Source of the DNA: Streptomyces rishiriensis
GTDB lineage: Bacteria > Actinomycetota > Actinomycetes > Streptomycetales > Streptomycetaceae
Direction: 5' to 3'
Length of the DNA stretch: 64,000 bases
Assembly (NCBI RefSeq): GCF_003112535.1
Contig: NZ_BEWA01000023.1
Span: 62,001-126,000, forward strand
The translations under genes and the position numbers were made by a program. Below the pieces are notes generated by a model. The model was not told where the DNA came from. It saw only the letters and a program-made list of their open reading frames with translations, and searched no databases. This document shows positions 1-6,642 of this stretch, one piece after another; positions within the stretch are counted from its first letter, which is position 1, and each line of letters opens with the position of its first letter.

Positions 1-177
1 GCCGACCTCCGCCTTCTCCAGACGGCGGATGGTCAGCGGCTTGACGCGCAGCGCCCTGGCCGCGTCCTCCAGCGACGCGCCCGCGTTCTGGCGCCGTTCC
101 TGCAGCCGCCGGCCGAGGATCATGCGCAACACGGTGGGCGCACTGCTGCTGCCCGTGCCCGAACGGCCTTCGCTCAC
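1..177 (-). CDS. HTH (XRE-type) DNA-binding regulator, N-terminal part only
   Basis: The gene runs off the left edge; 59 codons are visible. It starts at a GTG with an AGGAGG ribosome site 7 nt upstream. The translation begins VSEGRSGTGSS and then gives a Cro/C1-type helix-turn-helix: LGRRLQERRQNAG, then a recognition-helix region around ALRVKPLTIRRLEKAEV. This is the usual N-terminus of the large Streptomyces family of XRE regulators that often carry a DUF5753 C-terminal domain and are commonly paired with a small DUF397 protein. The C-terminal domain lies outside the window, so that assignment is family knowledge only. It is divergent from the RsbW-like gene at 493; such regulators often sit beside anti-sigma-like ATPases in Streptomyces. 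Confidence 0.8.
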   Translation of the reverse strand, partial: MSEGRSGTGSSSAPTVLRMILGRRLQERRQNAGASLEDAARALRVKPLTIRRLEKAEVG

Positions 178-492
178 GCCGTGCCTCCTGAAGGGCTGTC
201 ACCCTGATGAGTCCGATGGCGCCCTGATGGCGCGACCGGACGGATACCGGCTTGCTGAAATTATCAGGCAGTCGGTTGCAGCTTGAACTCAGGTGCGAGC
301 ATAGTTACTCACGTGAACCGCGCCGTCGATCTTCAGCGTTCCCCCGTCAAGCTCCTCCATCCACAAAGGAGTTGGGCTGACGAGGCGTTCGCGGCGCAGG
401 GGTTCGAACGGAACACCCCGTCCTCCTCGGCCCCTTGCTCACCTTCCCCCGCCTTTGGCTGCTGCTCCCGCCCCCCACGGAAGGCGTCCACC

Positions 493-939
493 GTGTCCCC
501 CCACACGACTTCTCCCCAGCCGTTGGACACCTGGAGTCCGGATCGCACGCACTGGCTCGAACTCCCCGCCCACCGTTCCAGCGTCTCGGTGGCCCGCCGC
601 TCGATGGACGCGCGGCTGACGGCGTGGCGGCTGCCCGGCGAGCTGTGCGCGGACGCCGTCCTGCTCGTGTCCGAGCTGGCCACCAACGCCGTACGGCACG
701 CGCTCGGCACCCGGTTCCTGTGCGGGGTCGGGCTGCTCGGCGTGGGATGTCTGCGCCTGGAGGTGCACGACCAGGACCGTTCGGGCCGCGTCCTGCCCCG
801 CTGCGAGCCCGGCCCGGACGACGAGGGCGGACGCGGGCTTCTCCTCGTGGAGCAGCTCGCCCGGACCTGGGGCGTCGACCGTTCGAGACTGACCGGCGGC
901 AACGCGGTGTGGGCGAACCTGGAGACTCTGACGAACTGA
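493..939 (+). CDS. RsbW-like ATP-binding (GHKL) regulatory protein
   Basis: A protein of about 148 aa with a GHKL/HATPase_c_2 fold of the anti-sigma kinase class. The ATP-site N box is VSELATNAVRHA, followed by a G1-type region (GRVLPRCEPGPDDEGGRGL) and the GGRGLLLVEQLA helix. It probably binds or phosphorylates an anti-anti-sigma partner, but no sigma factor is adjacent. I chose the GTG at 493 because GGAAGG lies 8 nt upstream; the frame stays open back to a TTG at 283, but that extra segment is low-complexity Pro/Ser and has no ribosome site. The 178-492 gap holds a short AT-richer pocket near 258-310 that could carry divergent promoters, but no clear hexamers. Confidence 0.78.
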   Translation: MSPHTTSPQPLDTWSPDRTHWLELPAHRSSVSVARRSMDARLTAWRLPGELCADAVLLVSELATNAVRHALGTRFLCGVGLLGVGCLRLEVHDQDRSGRVLPRCEPGPDDEGGRGLLLVEQLARTWGVDRSRLTGGNAVWANLETLTN

Positions 940-1123
940 GGGCGGAGGTCCGGTGAGGACGGCCCCGCACCGGCGACCGCCGGGTGCCGGGCCTGCCGGG
1001 CCTGGGTGCCTGTGCCCGGAGACCTTCCCGACGGGCGCGGCGCCGACGCTGCCGAGGCCGCCCGGAACGGCGGCACGGCACCGTACGGAGGCGGCCGCCG
1101 GACGCGGAGGACGGCCGGCGCCC

Positions 1124-1154
1124 CCGTGTGCCGGCCCGCCCCTCCGGCACACGG
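1124..1154. terminator. Bidirectional hairpin between convergent genes
   Basis: A perfect 11-bp inverted repeat: arms at 1124-1134 (CCGTGTGCCGG) and 1144-1154, loop of 9 nt. It lies between the ATPase gene ending at 939 and the monooxygenase gene ending at 1239 on the other strand, where a shared terminator is expected. There is no T tract, as is usual in Streptomyces. The rest of 940-1238 holds nothing that looks coding. Confidence 0.5.
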
Positions 1155-1238
1155 CAACGACGGACACATCGACGGGCAACGACGGGCATCGACCGGCAGC
1201 GGTCCGTGCGGGCCCGGCCGCAGGCCCCAGGTCGCGCG

Positions 1239-1562
1239 CTACGCGCCCTTGGGCGCCGCCTGCTGTGCCACCTCGAAGGACCACAGGGTGGAAGCCGATG
1301 CCGCCGGCTTGGGGCGTTCCCCCTCCGCGCCGCCCCCGTGCGCCGCCTTCATCGAGCCTCCGAGCCACGCCTGGAACGACTCCTCGTCCCGCCAGCGCGT
1401 GTAGACGAGGTAGGTGTCGGTGCCCTCGACCGGGCGGAGCAGCTCGAACCACTCGAAACCGTCGGAGTCCCCGACGGCGTCGGCCCGTGCGGCGAACCGC
1501 TTCTCGAGGGTCTCCCGCTGCTCCGCAGGGACGGTCAGTACGTTGATCTTCACTACGCTCAT
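1239..1562 (-). CDS. Antibiotic biosynthesis monooxygenase (ABM) domain protein
   Basis: 107 aa, single-domain dimeric alpha-beta barrel of the ABM family (PF03992). The start MSVVKINVLTVPAEQRETLE is the typical first strand and helix, and FEWFELLRPVEGTDTYLVYT is the second strand pair. Members are cofactor-free monooxygenases or haem-degrading enzymes; the substrate cannot be read here. The C-terminal third (GGSMKAAHGGGAEGERPKPA) is glycine- and proline-rich and likely flexible. The ATG at 1562 has GGGAGGA 8 nt upstream. It is divergent from the IclR regulator at 1760, which is the obvious candidate controller. Confidence 0.85.
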   Translation of the reverse strand: MSVVKINVLTVPAEQRETLEKRFAARADAVGDSDGFEWFELLRPVEGTDTYLVYTRWRDEESFQAWLGGSMKAAHGGGAEGERPKPAASASTLWSFEVAQQAAPKGA

Positions 1563-1724
1563 GGCCCCATCCTCCCTCGCCCGGCGTGCGGACCACGGAC
1601 CGCCCCGGCGAGGCCGCCCGGAAGCGCCGCGCCGACCCGGCCACCGGCGTCCCGGCCCCTCGAGCGCGGAGCCCCGCGCTCGCGTCGCCGCAGTGTGCGT
1701 CGCGGCGTGTCCGTCGCTCGGGTG

Positions 1725-1753
1725 TTGCCTGCGCCGGGCGGTCGGCGCACGCT
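1725..1753 (+). promoter_or_regulatory. Promoter of the IclR gene, probably leaderless
   Basis: TTGCCT at 1725-1730, a 17-nt spacer, then CACGCT at 1748-1753. The ATG of the IclR gene starts 6 nt after the -10 hexamer and no ribosome site precedes it, so the transcript probably begins at or next to the start codon. Hexamer matches are moderate. Confidence 0.45.
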
Positions 1754-1759
1754 GTTCGT

Positions 1760-2518
1760 ATGAACGCGCGGGACGGCCCCACGCTGATCGCCTCCGTACA
1801 GCGAGCCTTCCGCCTGCTGGAGGCGGTGAGCGCGCACGACAACGGCGCGCCGGCGAAACAGCTGGCACGTGAGGCGGATCTGCCCCTCGCCACCGCCTAC
1901 CATCTGCTGCGCACCCTGGTCCACGACGGCTACCTGCGCAAACTCCAGGACGGCGGGTTCATCCTGGGGGACAGGGTGCAGACCCTGCACACCGCGGGTC
2001 GCGCACAGGCGCTGCTCAGCCGGGTCCGCCCCACGCTCGCCGCGCTGCGCGACGAGCTCGCGACCGCCGCCTACCTCACCTTCTACGAGGAGGGCGAGAT
2101 CAGGGTCGCGGAGATCGTCGACGGCCCCCGCACGCCCCGCGTCGACCTGTGGGTCGGATTCGAGGACGCCGGGCACGCCACCGCGCTCGGCAAGTCCGTT
2201 CTGCGTGAGCTGGACGACGACGCCCGCAGGGATTACCTCTCCCGGCACCGCCTCGCCGACCTCACGCCGAGAACCATCACCAGCGCCCCCGAGCTCCTGC
2301 GGCAGCTGGACGCCTCCCCCGTGGCCCCCGCGGTCACGGACCTGGAGGAGTACGCCCTCGGCACGGTCTGCGTGGCCGTGCCCGTCTACAGCGGCGACAT
2401 CCTCGGCTCGCTCGGCGTCTCCCTGCCGGCGGACCGACTGCCCCGGCTCGAGCAGGTACGCGCCCGGCTCCTCCCGACCGCCGGCCGCGTGACCAGGAGC
2501 CTTTCGCTCACCGGCTGA
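1760..2518 (+). CDS. IclR family transcriptional regulator
   Basis: 252 aa, usual length. An N-terminal winged helix (residues about 10-70: LIASVQRAFRLLEAVSAH, ATAYHLLRTLVHDGYL) is followed by the IclR effector domain (LDDDARRDYLSRHRL, EEYALGTVCVAVPVY, GSLGVSLPADRLPRL). Family members bind small acids or aromatic breakdown products and act as repressors or activators. The start was set at the ATG preceded by a -10-like hexamer at the leaderless spacing; upstream in-frame codons are not IclR-like. It is divergent from the ABM monooxygenase (197 nt between starts), suggesting local control, but no clean operator palindrome is visible. Confidence 0.9.
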   Translation: MNARDGPTLIASVQRAFRLLEAVSAHDNGAPAKQLAREADLPLATAYHLLRTLVHDGYLRKLQDGGFILGDRVQTLHTAGRAQALLSRVRPTLAALRDELATAAYLTFYEEGEIRVAEIVDGPRTPRVDLWVGFEDAGHATALGKSVLRELDDDARRDYLSRHRLADLTPRTITSAPELLRQLDASPVAPAVTDLEEYALGTVCVAVPVYSGDILGSLGVSLPADRLPRLEQVRARLLPTAGRVTRSLSLTG

Positions 2519-2630
2519 TCGTTCACTATCTGAAAACCTGATCCTTGTGAGCTGCCGCGCCGACCCCGTTTCCTAAGGGAAGCGGACATTTCGGTAGTTC
2601 CCGGCGCACAGGTGAGGATGACGGACCAGC

Positions 2631-3785
2631 ATGAGCCAGGCCCGCAACCATGACGGCGACCACCGCCCGACGCGGCTGTTCGGACTCCGGGCGGCGGCGG
2701 CAGGCCCGCTCCTGCCCCTACTGATCACTCTTGTCATCGGGCTCGTCATCCTCCTCGGCGGAGCCGGGGCGACCTGGCTGCCGCTGCTGGCGGCGGGGCC
2801 CGCGCTGGCCGCCAGCACGGACGGCCCGCGCGGCGTCCTCGGTGTGGGCCTGCTCGCCGCGGGCCTCGGCGTGGCGCTCGGCGCCCGCGACGGCGCCTCC
2901 GGGGCCGAGCTGGCGGCCGTGCCGGCCGCCCTGCTCGCCGTCACCTCGGCGAGCGCCCTGGCCGGCGCCCTGCGCTCGCGTCGGGAGCGGGTCCTCGCGG
3001 ACGTCCGGTCGGTCGCCGAGGCCGCGCAGCACGCGCTGCTCAAGCCGGTGCCGGCGACGGTCGGCCCCTTCGAGGCGGCCGTCCGCTACAGCGCGGCGGC
3101 CGCGGAGGCCAGGATCGGCGGGGACCTCTACGCGCTGGTGCCCACTCCGTACGGCGTACGGCTGATCGTGGGGGACGTGCGCGGCAAGGGGCTGCCTGCG
3201 GTGGGCACCGCGGCGCTCGTCCTCGGCGTCTTCCGTGAGGCCGCCTATGACGAACCCGATCTGCTCGCCGTCGTCGACCGGATCGAGCGGAGTCTCGCGC
3301 GCAACCTCGGGGCCGACGACTTCGTCACCGCCGTGATCGCCGGGTGCCCCCGGCCCGGACTGCTGGAAGTGGTGAACTGCGGACACGCGCCGCCTCTGCT
3401 GGTGCGCGCGTCGAAGGAGATCGAGGCGGTGGAGCCCGTCCCGCCGGCCCCGCCCCTCGGACTGCGCGCGCTGACCGACCAGACTCCCGGCCTGCAGGAG
3501 CTGACCTTCGCGGACGGCGACCAGCTGCTCCTCTACACCGACGGCGTCATCGAGGCGCGGGACCGCGACCGCGCCTTCTACCCGCTCGGCGAAGGCCTCG
3601 CGCGCCATCTGTCCGACGAGCCGTCGCGCACGCTCGGCGCGATCCACGACGAACTGCTGGCGCACGTCGGGGGTCGCCTGCACGACGACGCTGCGCTGCT
3701 GCTGATCCGCAAACCGGTCCCCGCCGCAACCTCGGCGTCCCAACTGGCCGCTCCTGAAGCGACGTTGGGGGACCGGGTCGGCTGA
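2631..3785 (+). CDS. Membrane-anchored SpoIIE-type PP2C phosphatase
   Basis: 384 aa. Residues about 25-112 contain several hydrophobic segments (LLITLVIGLVILL, GVLGVGLLAAGLGVAL, AALLAVTSASALAGAL) that likely form a membrane anchor. A short linker precedes the SpoIIE/PP2C domain (about 135-365) with the metal-site motifs IGGDLY (near 163), VGDVRGKG, LLLYTDGVIEA and HDDAALLL. Such enzymes dephosphorylate STAS anti-anti-sigma factors. The usual GGDFYD motif reads GGDLYA here, so one commonly acidic residue is Ala. There is no sensory PAS or GAF domain, so any signal probably enters through the membrane segment. No partner gene is adjacent. The SD-like GAGG lies rather far (about 14 nt) from the ATG. 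Confidence 0.88.
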   Translation: MSQARNHDGDHRPTRLFGLRAAAAGPLLPLLITLVIGLVILLGGAGATWLPLLAAGPALAASTDGPRGVLGVGLLAAGLGVALGARDGASGAELAAVPAALLAVTSASALAGALRSRRERVLADVRSVAEAAQHALLKPVPATVGPFEAAVRYSAAAAEARIGGDLYALVPTPYGVRLIVGDVRGKGLPAVGTAALVLGVFREAAYDEPDLLAVVDRIERSLARNLGADDFVTAVIAGCPRPGLLEVVNCGHAPPLLVRASKEIEAVEPVPPAPPLGLRALTDQTPGLQELTFADGDQLLLYTDGVIEARDRDRAFYPLGEGLARHLSDEPSRTLGAIHDELLAHVGGRLHDDAALLLIRKPVPAATSASQLAAPEATLGDRVG

Positions 3786-3815
3786 CCGCGGTGGCGTGTG
3801 CGGCAGACTGTGCTC

Positions 3816-4631
3816 ATGACACGCATGAGGAAGTTCGCCGCCGCGCTGTCCGCCGCGACGGCCGCGCTGCTCGCGACATCCCCCACCGCCTCGGCCGGTC
3901 CCGCCGGCGCGCACACCCCCACCGCCTCGGCGTTCCCCGCCCCGCACGCCCCCTTCGTCCGGGAGGGCTTCGACCGTCTCCCGCTCGGCCCGGTCACCGC
4001 GGGACGCGGCTGGACCACCGACGTCCGGGACGGTTCGCTGACCGTCGAACCGAGCTCCACCGGCCACGGCCGCGAACTGCGGCTCCGCACCGAGGGCAAC
4101 GGGCACGCCTTCCTCGTGCTCTCCGGCCTCGCACCCGCCGCGAACAGTTTCTGGGCCCGTCTGCGACTGCGGGTGGACCGGCTCCCCACGGCCCCCGACT
4201 GGGCGCACTGGACCATCGCCGAGGCGTCCGGCTCCGACGCCCCCACGCTGGTACGCCCGTTGGGCGGCCAGTACGTGCCCACCTCGCGGGCGAACTTCCG
4301 GGGGGTCGGCTCCGATCTGGGCCCCACCGGCGACTGGACCGCCTGGAAGACCTCCGCCCCCGCCACGGCCGCCGTCTGGAGCTGCGTCGAGTTCCACCTC
4401 GACGCAGCGGACAACCGCGTCACCGTGTATCAGGACGGCGTCGAGCAGTCCGACCTGACGGTCTCCACGAAGGAGCACGGCGGCACGGCGGACGACTTCG
4501 TCTTCCCGCGCTTCGACACGCTCAAGCTCGGCTGGCAGCTGTACCAGGCCGACCCCACACCCTCCTCGTACGACCTCCGCATGGACGACGTGGCGCTGAG
4601 CACCCGGCGCGTGGGCGGGTGCGGGTCATGA
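3816..4631 (+). CDS. Secreted beta-sandwich (polysaccharide-lyase-like) protein
   Basis: 271 aa with a clear Sec signal peptide: MTRMRKFAAALSAATAALLA, cleavage probably near the A-S-A around residue 26. The mature part lacks catalytic motifs I can name but reads as a concanavalin-like beta-sandwich (EGFDRLPLGPVTAGRGWTTD; FWARLRLRVDRLPTAPDW; WKTSAPATAAVWSCVEFHLD; WQLYQADPTPSSYDLRMDDV). This resembles Cip1-like or alginate-lyase-fold proteins of Streptomyces; the function is inferred and carbohydrate binding is plausible. The ATG at 3816 was preferred over a GTG at 3798: it begins the signal peptide and has CAGACT 6 nt upstream, a leaderless layout just after the preceding stop codon. A strong hairpin follows the gene. 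Confidence 0.75.
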   Translation: MTRMRKFAAALSAATAALLATSPTASAGPAGAHTPTASAFPAPHAPFVREGFDRLPLGPVTAGRGWTTDVRDGSLTVEPSSTGHGRELRLRTEGNGHAFLVLSGLAPAANSFWARLRLRVDRLPTAPDWAHWTIAEASGSDAPTLVRPLGGQYVPTSRANFRGVGSDLGPTGDWTAWKTSAPATAAVWSCVEFHLDAADNRVTVYQDGVEQSDLTVSTKEHGGTADDFVFPRFDTLKLGWQLYQADPTPSSYDLRMDDVALSTRRVGGCGS

Positions 4632-4636
4632 CGCGG

Positions 4637-4677
4637 GGCCCGTCGGGCGAGGCGCGCCGAGCCGCGCCCGACGGGCC
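4637..4677 (+). terminator. Strong intrinsic-type hairpin
   Basis: A perfect 13-bp inverted repeat, arms at 4637-4649 (GGCCCGTCGGGCG) and 4665-4677, loop of 15 nt, starting 5 nt after the stop of the secreted-protein gene. It isolates that gene from the AhpD-like gene downstream. Confidence 0.7.
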
Positions 4678-4742
4678 GTCGGCGTCAGGACGGGAAGCTC
4701 CCGCACGGGCCGCCCGGGTCTGGTTCCTCGGGCTCTGGCGTA

Positions 4743-4769
4743 CGTCACATTCCGCCGGGACGTTCCGTC
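4743..4769 (+). promoter_or_regulatory. ECF41-type sigma factor promoter
   Basis: CGTCACA at 4743-4749, exactly 16 nt, then CGTC at 4766-4769. The established ECF41 consensus is TGTCACA-N16-CGTC, so only the first base differs. It lies 37 nt before the start of a carboxymuconolactone-decarboxylase-like gene, one of the classic ECF41 target types. The ECF41 sigma gene usually adjoins its target but is not in this window. Confidence 0.6.
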
Positions 4770-4806
4770 AGTGCTGTGCAAGCGTCGACACGGCTAGGAG
4801 ATCATC

Positions 4807-5280
4807 ATGGAAGCGCGTCTCAACCTCTTCGGCAATCCGCTCGGGTCCACCCTCCTGAAGCACTTCACCGCGGCGGGCAAGGCCGTCTCGGGCTCGACGT
4901 TGCCGGCCACGACCCGGGATCTCGTGCTGCTGCGCGCGAGCCAGATCAACGGCTGCGGCTTCTGCACCGACATGCACGCCAAGGACGCCGCACACGCGGG
5001 GGAGAGCTCGGTGCGTCTCCACCTGGTCGCGGCCTGGCGCGAGGCCACGGTGTTCACCGACGCCGAGCGGGCCGCCCTGGAGCTGACGGAAGAGGGCACC
5101 CGTATCGCGGACGCGGCCGGAGGCGTCCCCGACGAGGTGTGGGCGAACGCCGCCGAGCACTACGACGAGGACCAGCTCACCGCCCTGGTGGCGACCATCG
5201 CCGTCATCAACGCCTTCAACCGACTGAACGTCATCGCCCGTCAGCCCGCGGGCGACTACCAGCCGGGCCAGTTCGGCTGA
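4807..5280 (+). CDS. AhpD-like / carboxymuconolactone decarboxylase family protein
   Basis: 157 aa of the alkylhydroperoxidase AhpD core family. The redox motif is NGCGFCTDMH (residues about 48-57), the CxxC plus nearby His typical of AhpD-type peroxidase or thiol-disulfide proteins. The C-terminal helix (LTALVATIAVINAFNRLNVIAR) is also family-typical. The ATG has AGGAG 6-10 nt upstream. The ECF41-like promoter and the downstream FAD oxidoreductase place it with the 'COE' proteins (carboxymuconolactone decarboxylase, oxidoreductase, epimerase) that ECF41 sigma factors control. The substrate is unknown. Confidence 0.9.
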   Translation: MEARLNLFGNPLGSTLLKHFTAAGKAVSGSTLPATTRDLVLLRASQINGCGFCTDMHAKDAAHAGESSVRLHLVAAWREATVFTDAERAALELTEEGTRIADAAGGVPDEVWANAAEHYDEDQLTALVATIAVINAFNRLNVIARQPAGDYQPGQFG

Positions 5281-5332
5281 AGCGCGACCCACGGGTCCAG
5301 CTTCACCGAATGTGCACACCTCGCCGGGTGAA

Positions 5333-5346
5333 CTTGAGACTTCAAG
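5333..5346. promoter_or_regulatory. Inverted repeat, possible MarR/HxlR-type operator
   Basis: CTTGA-GACT-TCAAG: perfect 5-bp arms with a 4-nt centre, about 90 nt before the FAD oxidoreductase start. The TTGA-N4-TCAA core is common at MarR-type binding sites. No such regulator is nearby, so this is only a candidate. Confidence 0.3.
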
Positions 5347-5437
5347 CGATACGCTCGTCGCCAGTTCGAGCGGTCGAGGATACCCCCCGCCGCGCCGCTC
5401 GCTCTCCCCCCATGCACCCCCTGCACAGGAGACGCGC

Positions 5438-6544
5438 GTGCGCGACGGCGACGTAGTGGTGATCGGCGGCGGCTATGCGGGCGTCCGCCTGGCCAAACGG
5501 CTCGACCCGACGGCGCGGGTCACGCTGGTGGACCGCAAGGAGGTCTTCTTCCACCGCATCGCCTCCCTCCGGGCCGGTGTGCGCCCCGAGTGGTCGGTCA
5601 CCCCCTTCATCCCCTACGACCGACTGCTGCGCGACGGCCGGATGGTGGTCGGCAAGGCCGTGACCATCGACACCGCCGCACGGCAGGTCGTCCTGGCGAC
5701 GGGCGAGCGGCTCCCCTACGACGTGGTCGTCATCGCGTCGGGCGCCGACTACCCCGAACCGGCGCGCTTCACCGGCGTCACCGCCGAGGAGACGATCGAG
5801 TCGTTCGCCGCCCACCAGCGCAAGGTCGCCGCCGCCCAGCACGTCCTGGTGGTCGGCGGCGGCCCCTCGGGCGTCGAACTCAGCGCGGAGATCCGGCTGG
5901 CCCGGCCGCAGGCGCGGGTCACCCTCGCCCACGCCGGACCGACCCTGCTGCACGCCACCGGCAGCGAACGGGCCGGCCGCAAGGCGCTCGACTGGCTCGA
6001 GTCGCACGACGTGGAGGTCCGCCTCGACTCGTTCATCTCCCCGGGCAACGACTTCGGCACCTACCGCGACGCGCGCGGCGAAGTCATCGAAGCCGATGTC
6101 TCCTTCTGGGCCACGGGCACCACCCCGAACACGCTCTGGCTGCGCCTGGCCGGACACGGCGACTGGCTCAGCGCGAGCGGCCATGTCAAGGTCGACCGCA
6201 GGCTCAGGGTCCAGGGGTGGCCCGACGTCTTCGCGGTCGGCGACGTCAACGACGCCACCGAACTGAAGATCACGCCCGCCGCGCTCGCCCAGGCCGACCT
6301 CGCCGCCCACAACATCCGTGCGTATCTGCACAGTTCCGGCAGACACCGCAGGGAGGCCCGCCTCTACCGGCCCCAGCGGCGCACCCCGATCATCGTGCCG
6401 TTCGGCCCGGCCGACGGCATGACCCTGCTGCCCGTGCCGGGCGGCGAGAGCGCCGTGCTCGGCGGCCGGACCTCCGTGCTGGCCAAGGCCAAGACCCTCA
6501 TGACCCCCTACATGAGGCGTCAACTGGGCTACACCGCCACCTGA
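5438..6544 (+). CDS. FAD-dependent NAD(P)H oxidoreductase (NDH-2/AIFM2-like)
   Basis: 368 aa pyridine nucleotide-disulfide oxidoreductase fold. The FAD dinucleotide motif VVVIGGGYAGVRLAKRL is at the N-terminus, a second NAD(P) motif VLVVGGGPSGVELSAEIRLA lies near residue 140, and the FAD-binding GDVNDATELKITPAALAQAD near 270. There is no active-site CxxC, so it belongs with type II NADH dehydrogenase/ferroptosis-suppressor-like quinone reductases rather than thiol reductases. The GTG at 5438 was chosen because AGGAGA lies 6 nt upstream and translation starts directly at the FAD fold; the frame is open upstream to 5312 but that part is not conserved-looking. It probably acts in the same redox stress response as the AhpD-like gene before it. 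Confidence 0.88.
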   Translation: MRDGDVVVIGGGYAGVRLAKRLDPTARVTLVDRKEVFFHRIASLRAGVRPEWSVTPFIPYDRLLRDGRMVVGKAVTIDTAARQVVLATGERLPYDVVVIASGADYPEPARFTGVTAEETIESFAAHQRKVAAAQHVLVVGGGPSGVELSAEIRLARPQARVTLAHAGPTLLHATGSERAGRKALDWLESHDVEVRLDSFISPGNDFGTYRDARGEVIEADVSFWATGTTPNTLWLRLAGHGDWLSASGHVKVDRRLRVQGWPDVFAVGDVNDATELKITPAALAQADLAAHNIRAYLHSSGRHRREARLYRPQRRTPIIVPFGPADGMTLLPVPGGESAVLGGRTSVLAKAKTLMTPYMRRQLGYTAT

Positions 6545-6610
6545 GCCACCCGAGCCCCCTGGGCGTCGCGCTCTCTCCTGCGCGCAGGGCGACGGGACTG
6601 CGGACCGGCC

Positions 6611-6642
6611 GAGAGCGATGACGGACGACAGCGAGCGCTCTC
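6611..6642. terminator. Possible hairpin between convergent genes
   Basis: Arms GAGAGCG (6611-6617) and CGCTCTC (6636-6642) with an 18-nt loop, between the FAD oxidoreductase stop and the stop of the acyl-CoA oxidase on the other strand. The right arm touches the oxidase stop codon. The stem is only 7 bp, so this is tentative. Confidence 0.3.

Noticed and set aside
283..492. N-terminal extension of the RsbW-like gene from a TTG
   Set aside because: Pro/Ser-rich, no ribosome site, whereas GTG 493 has GGAAGG at good spacing and starts just before the domain.
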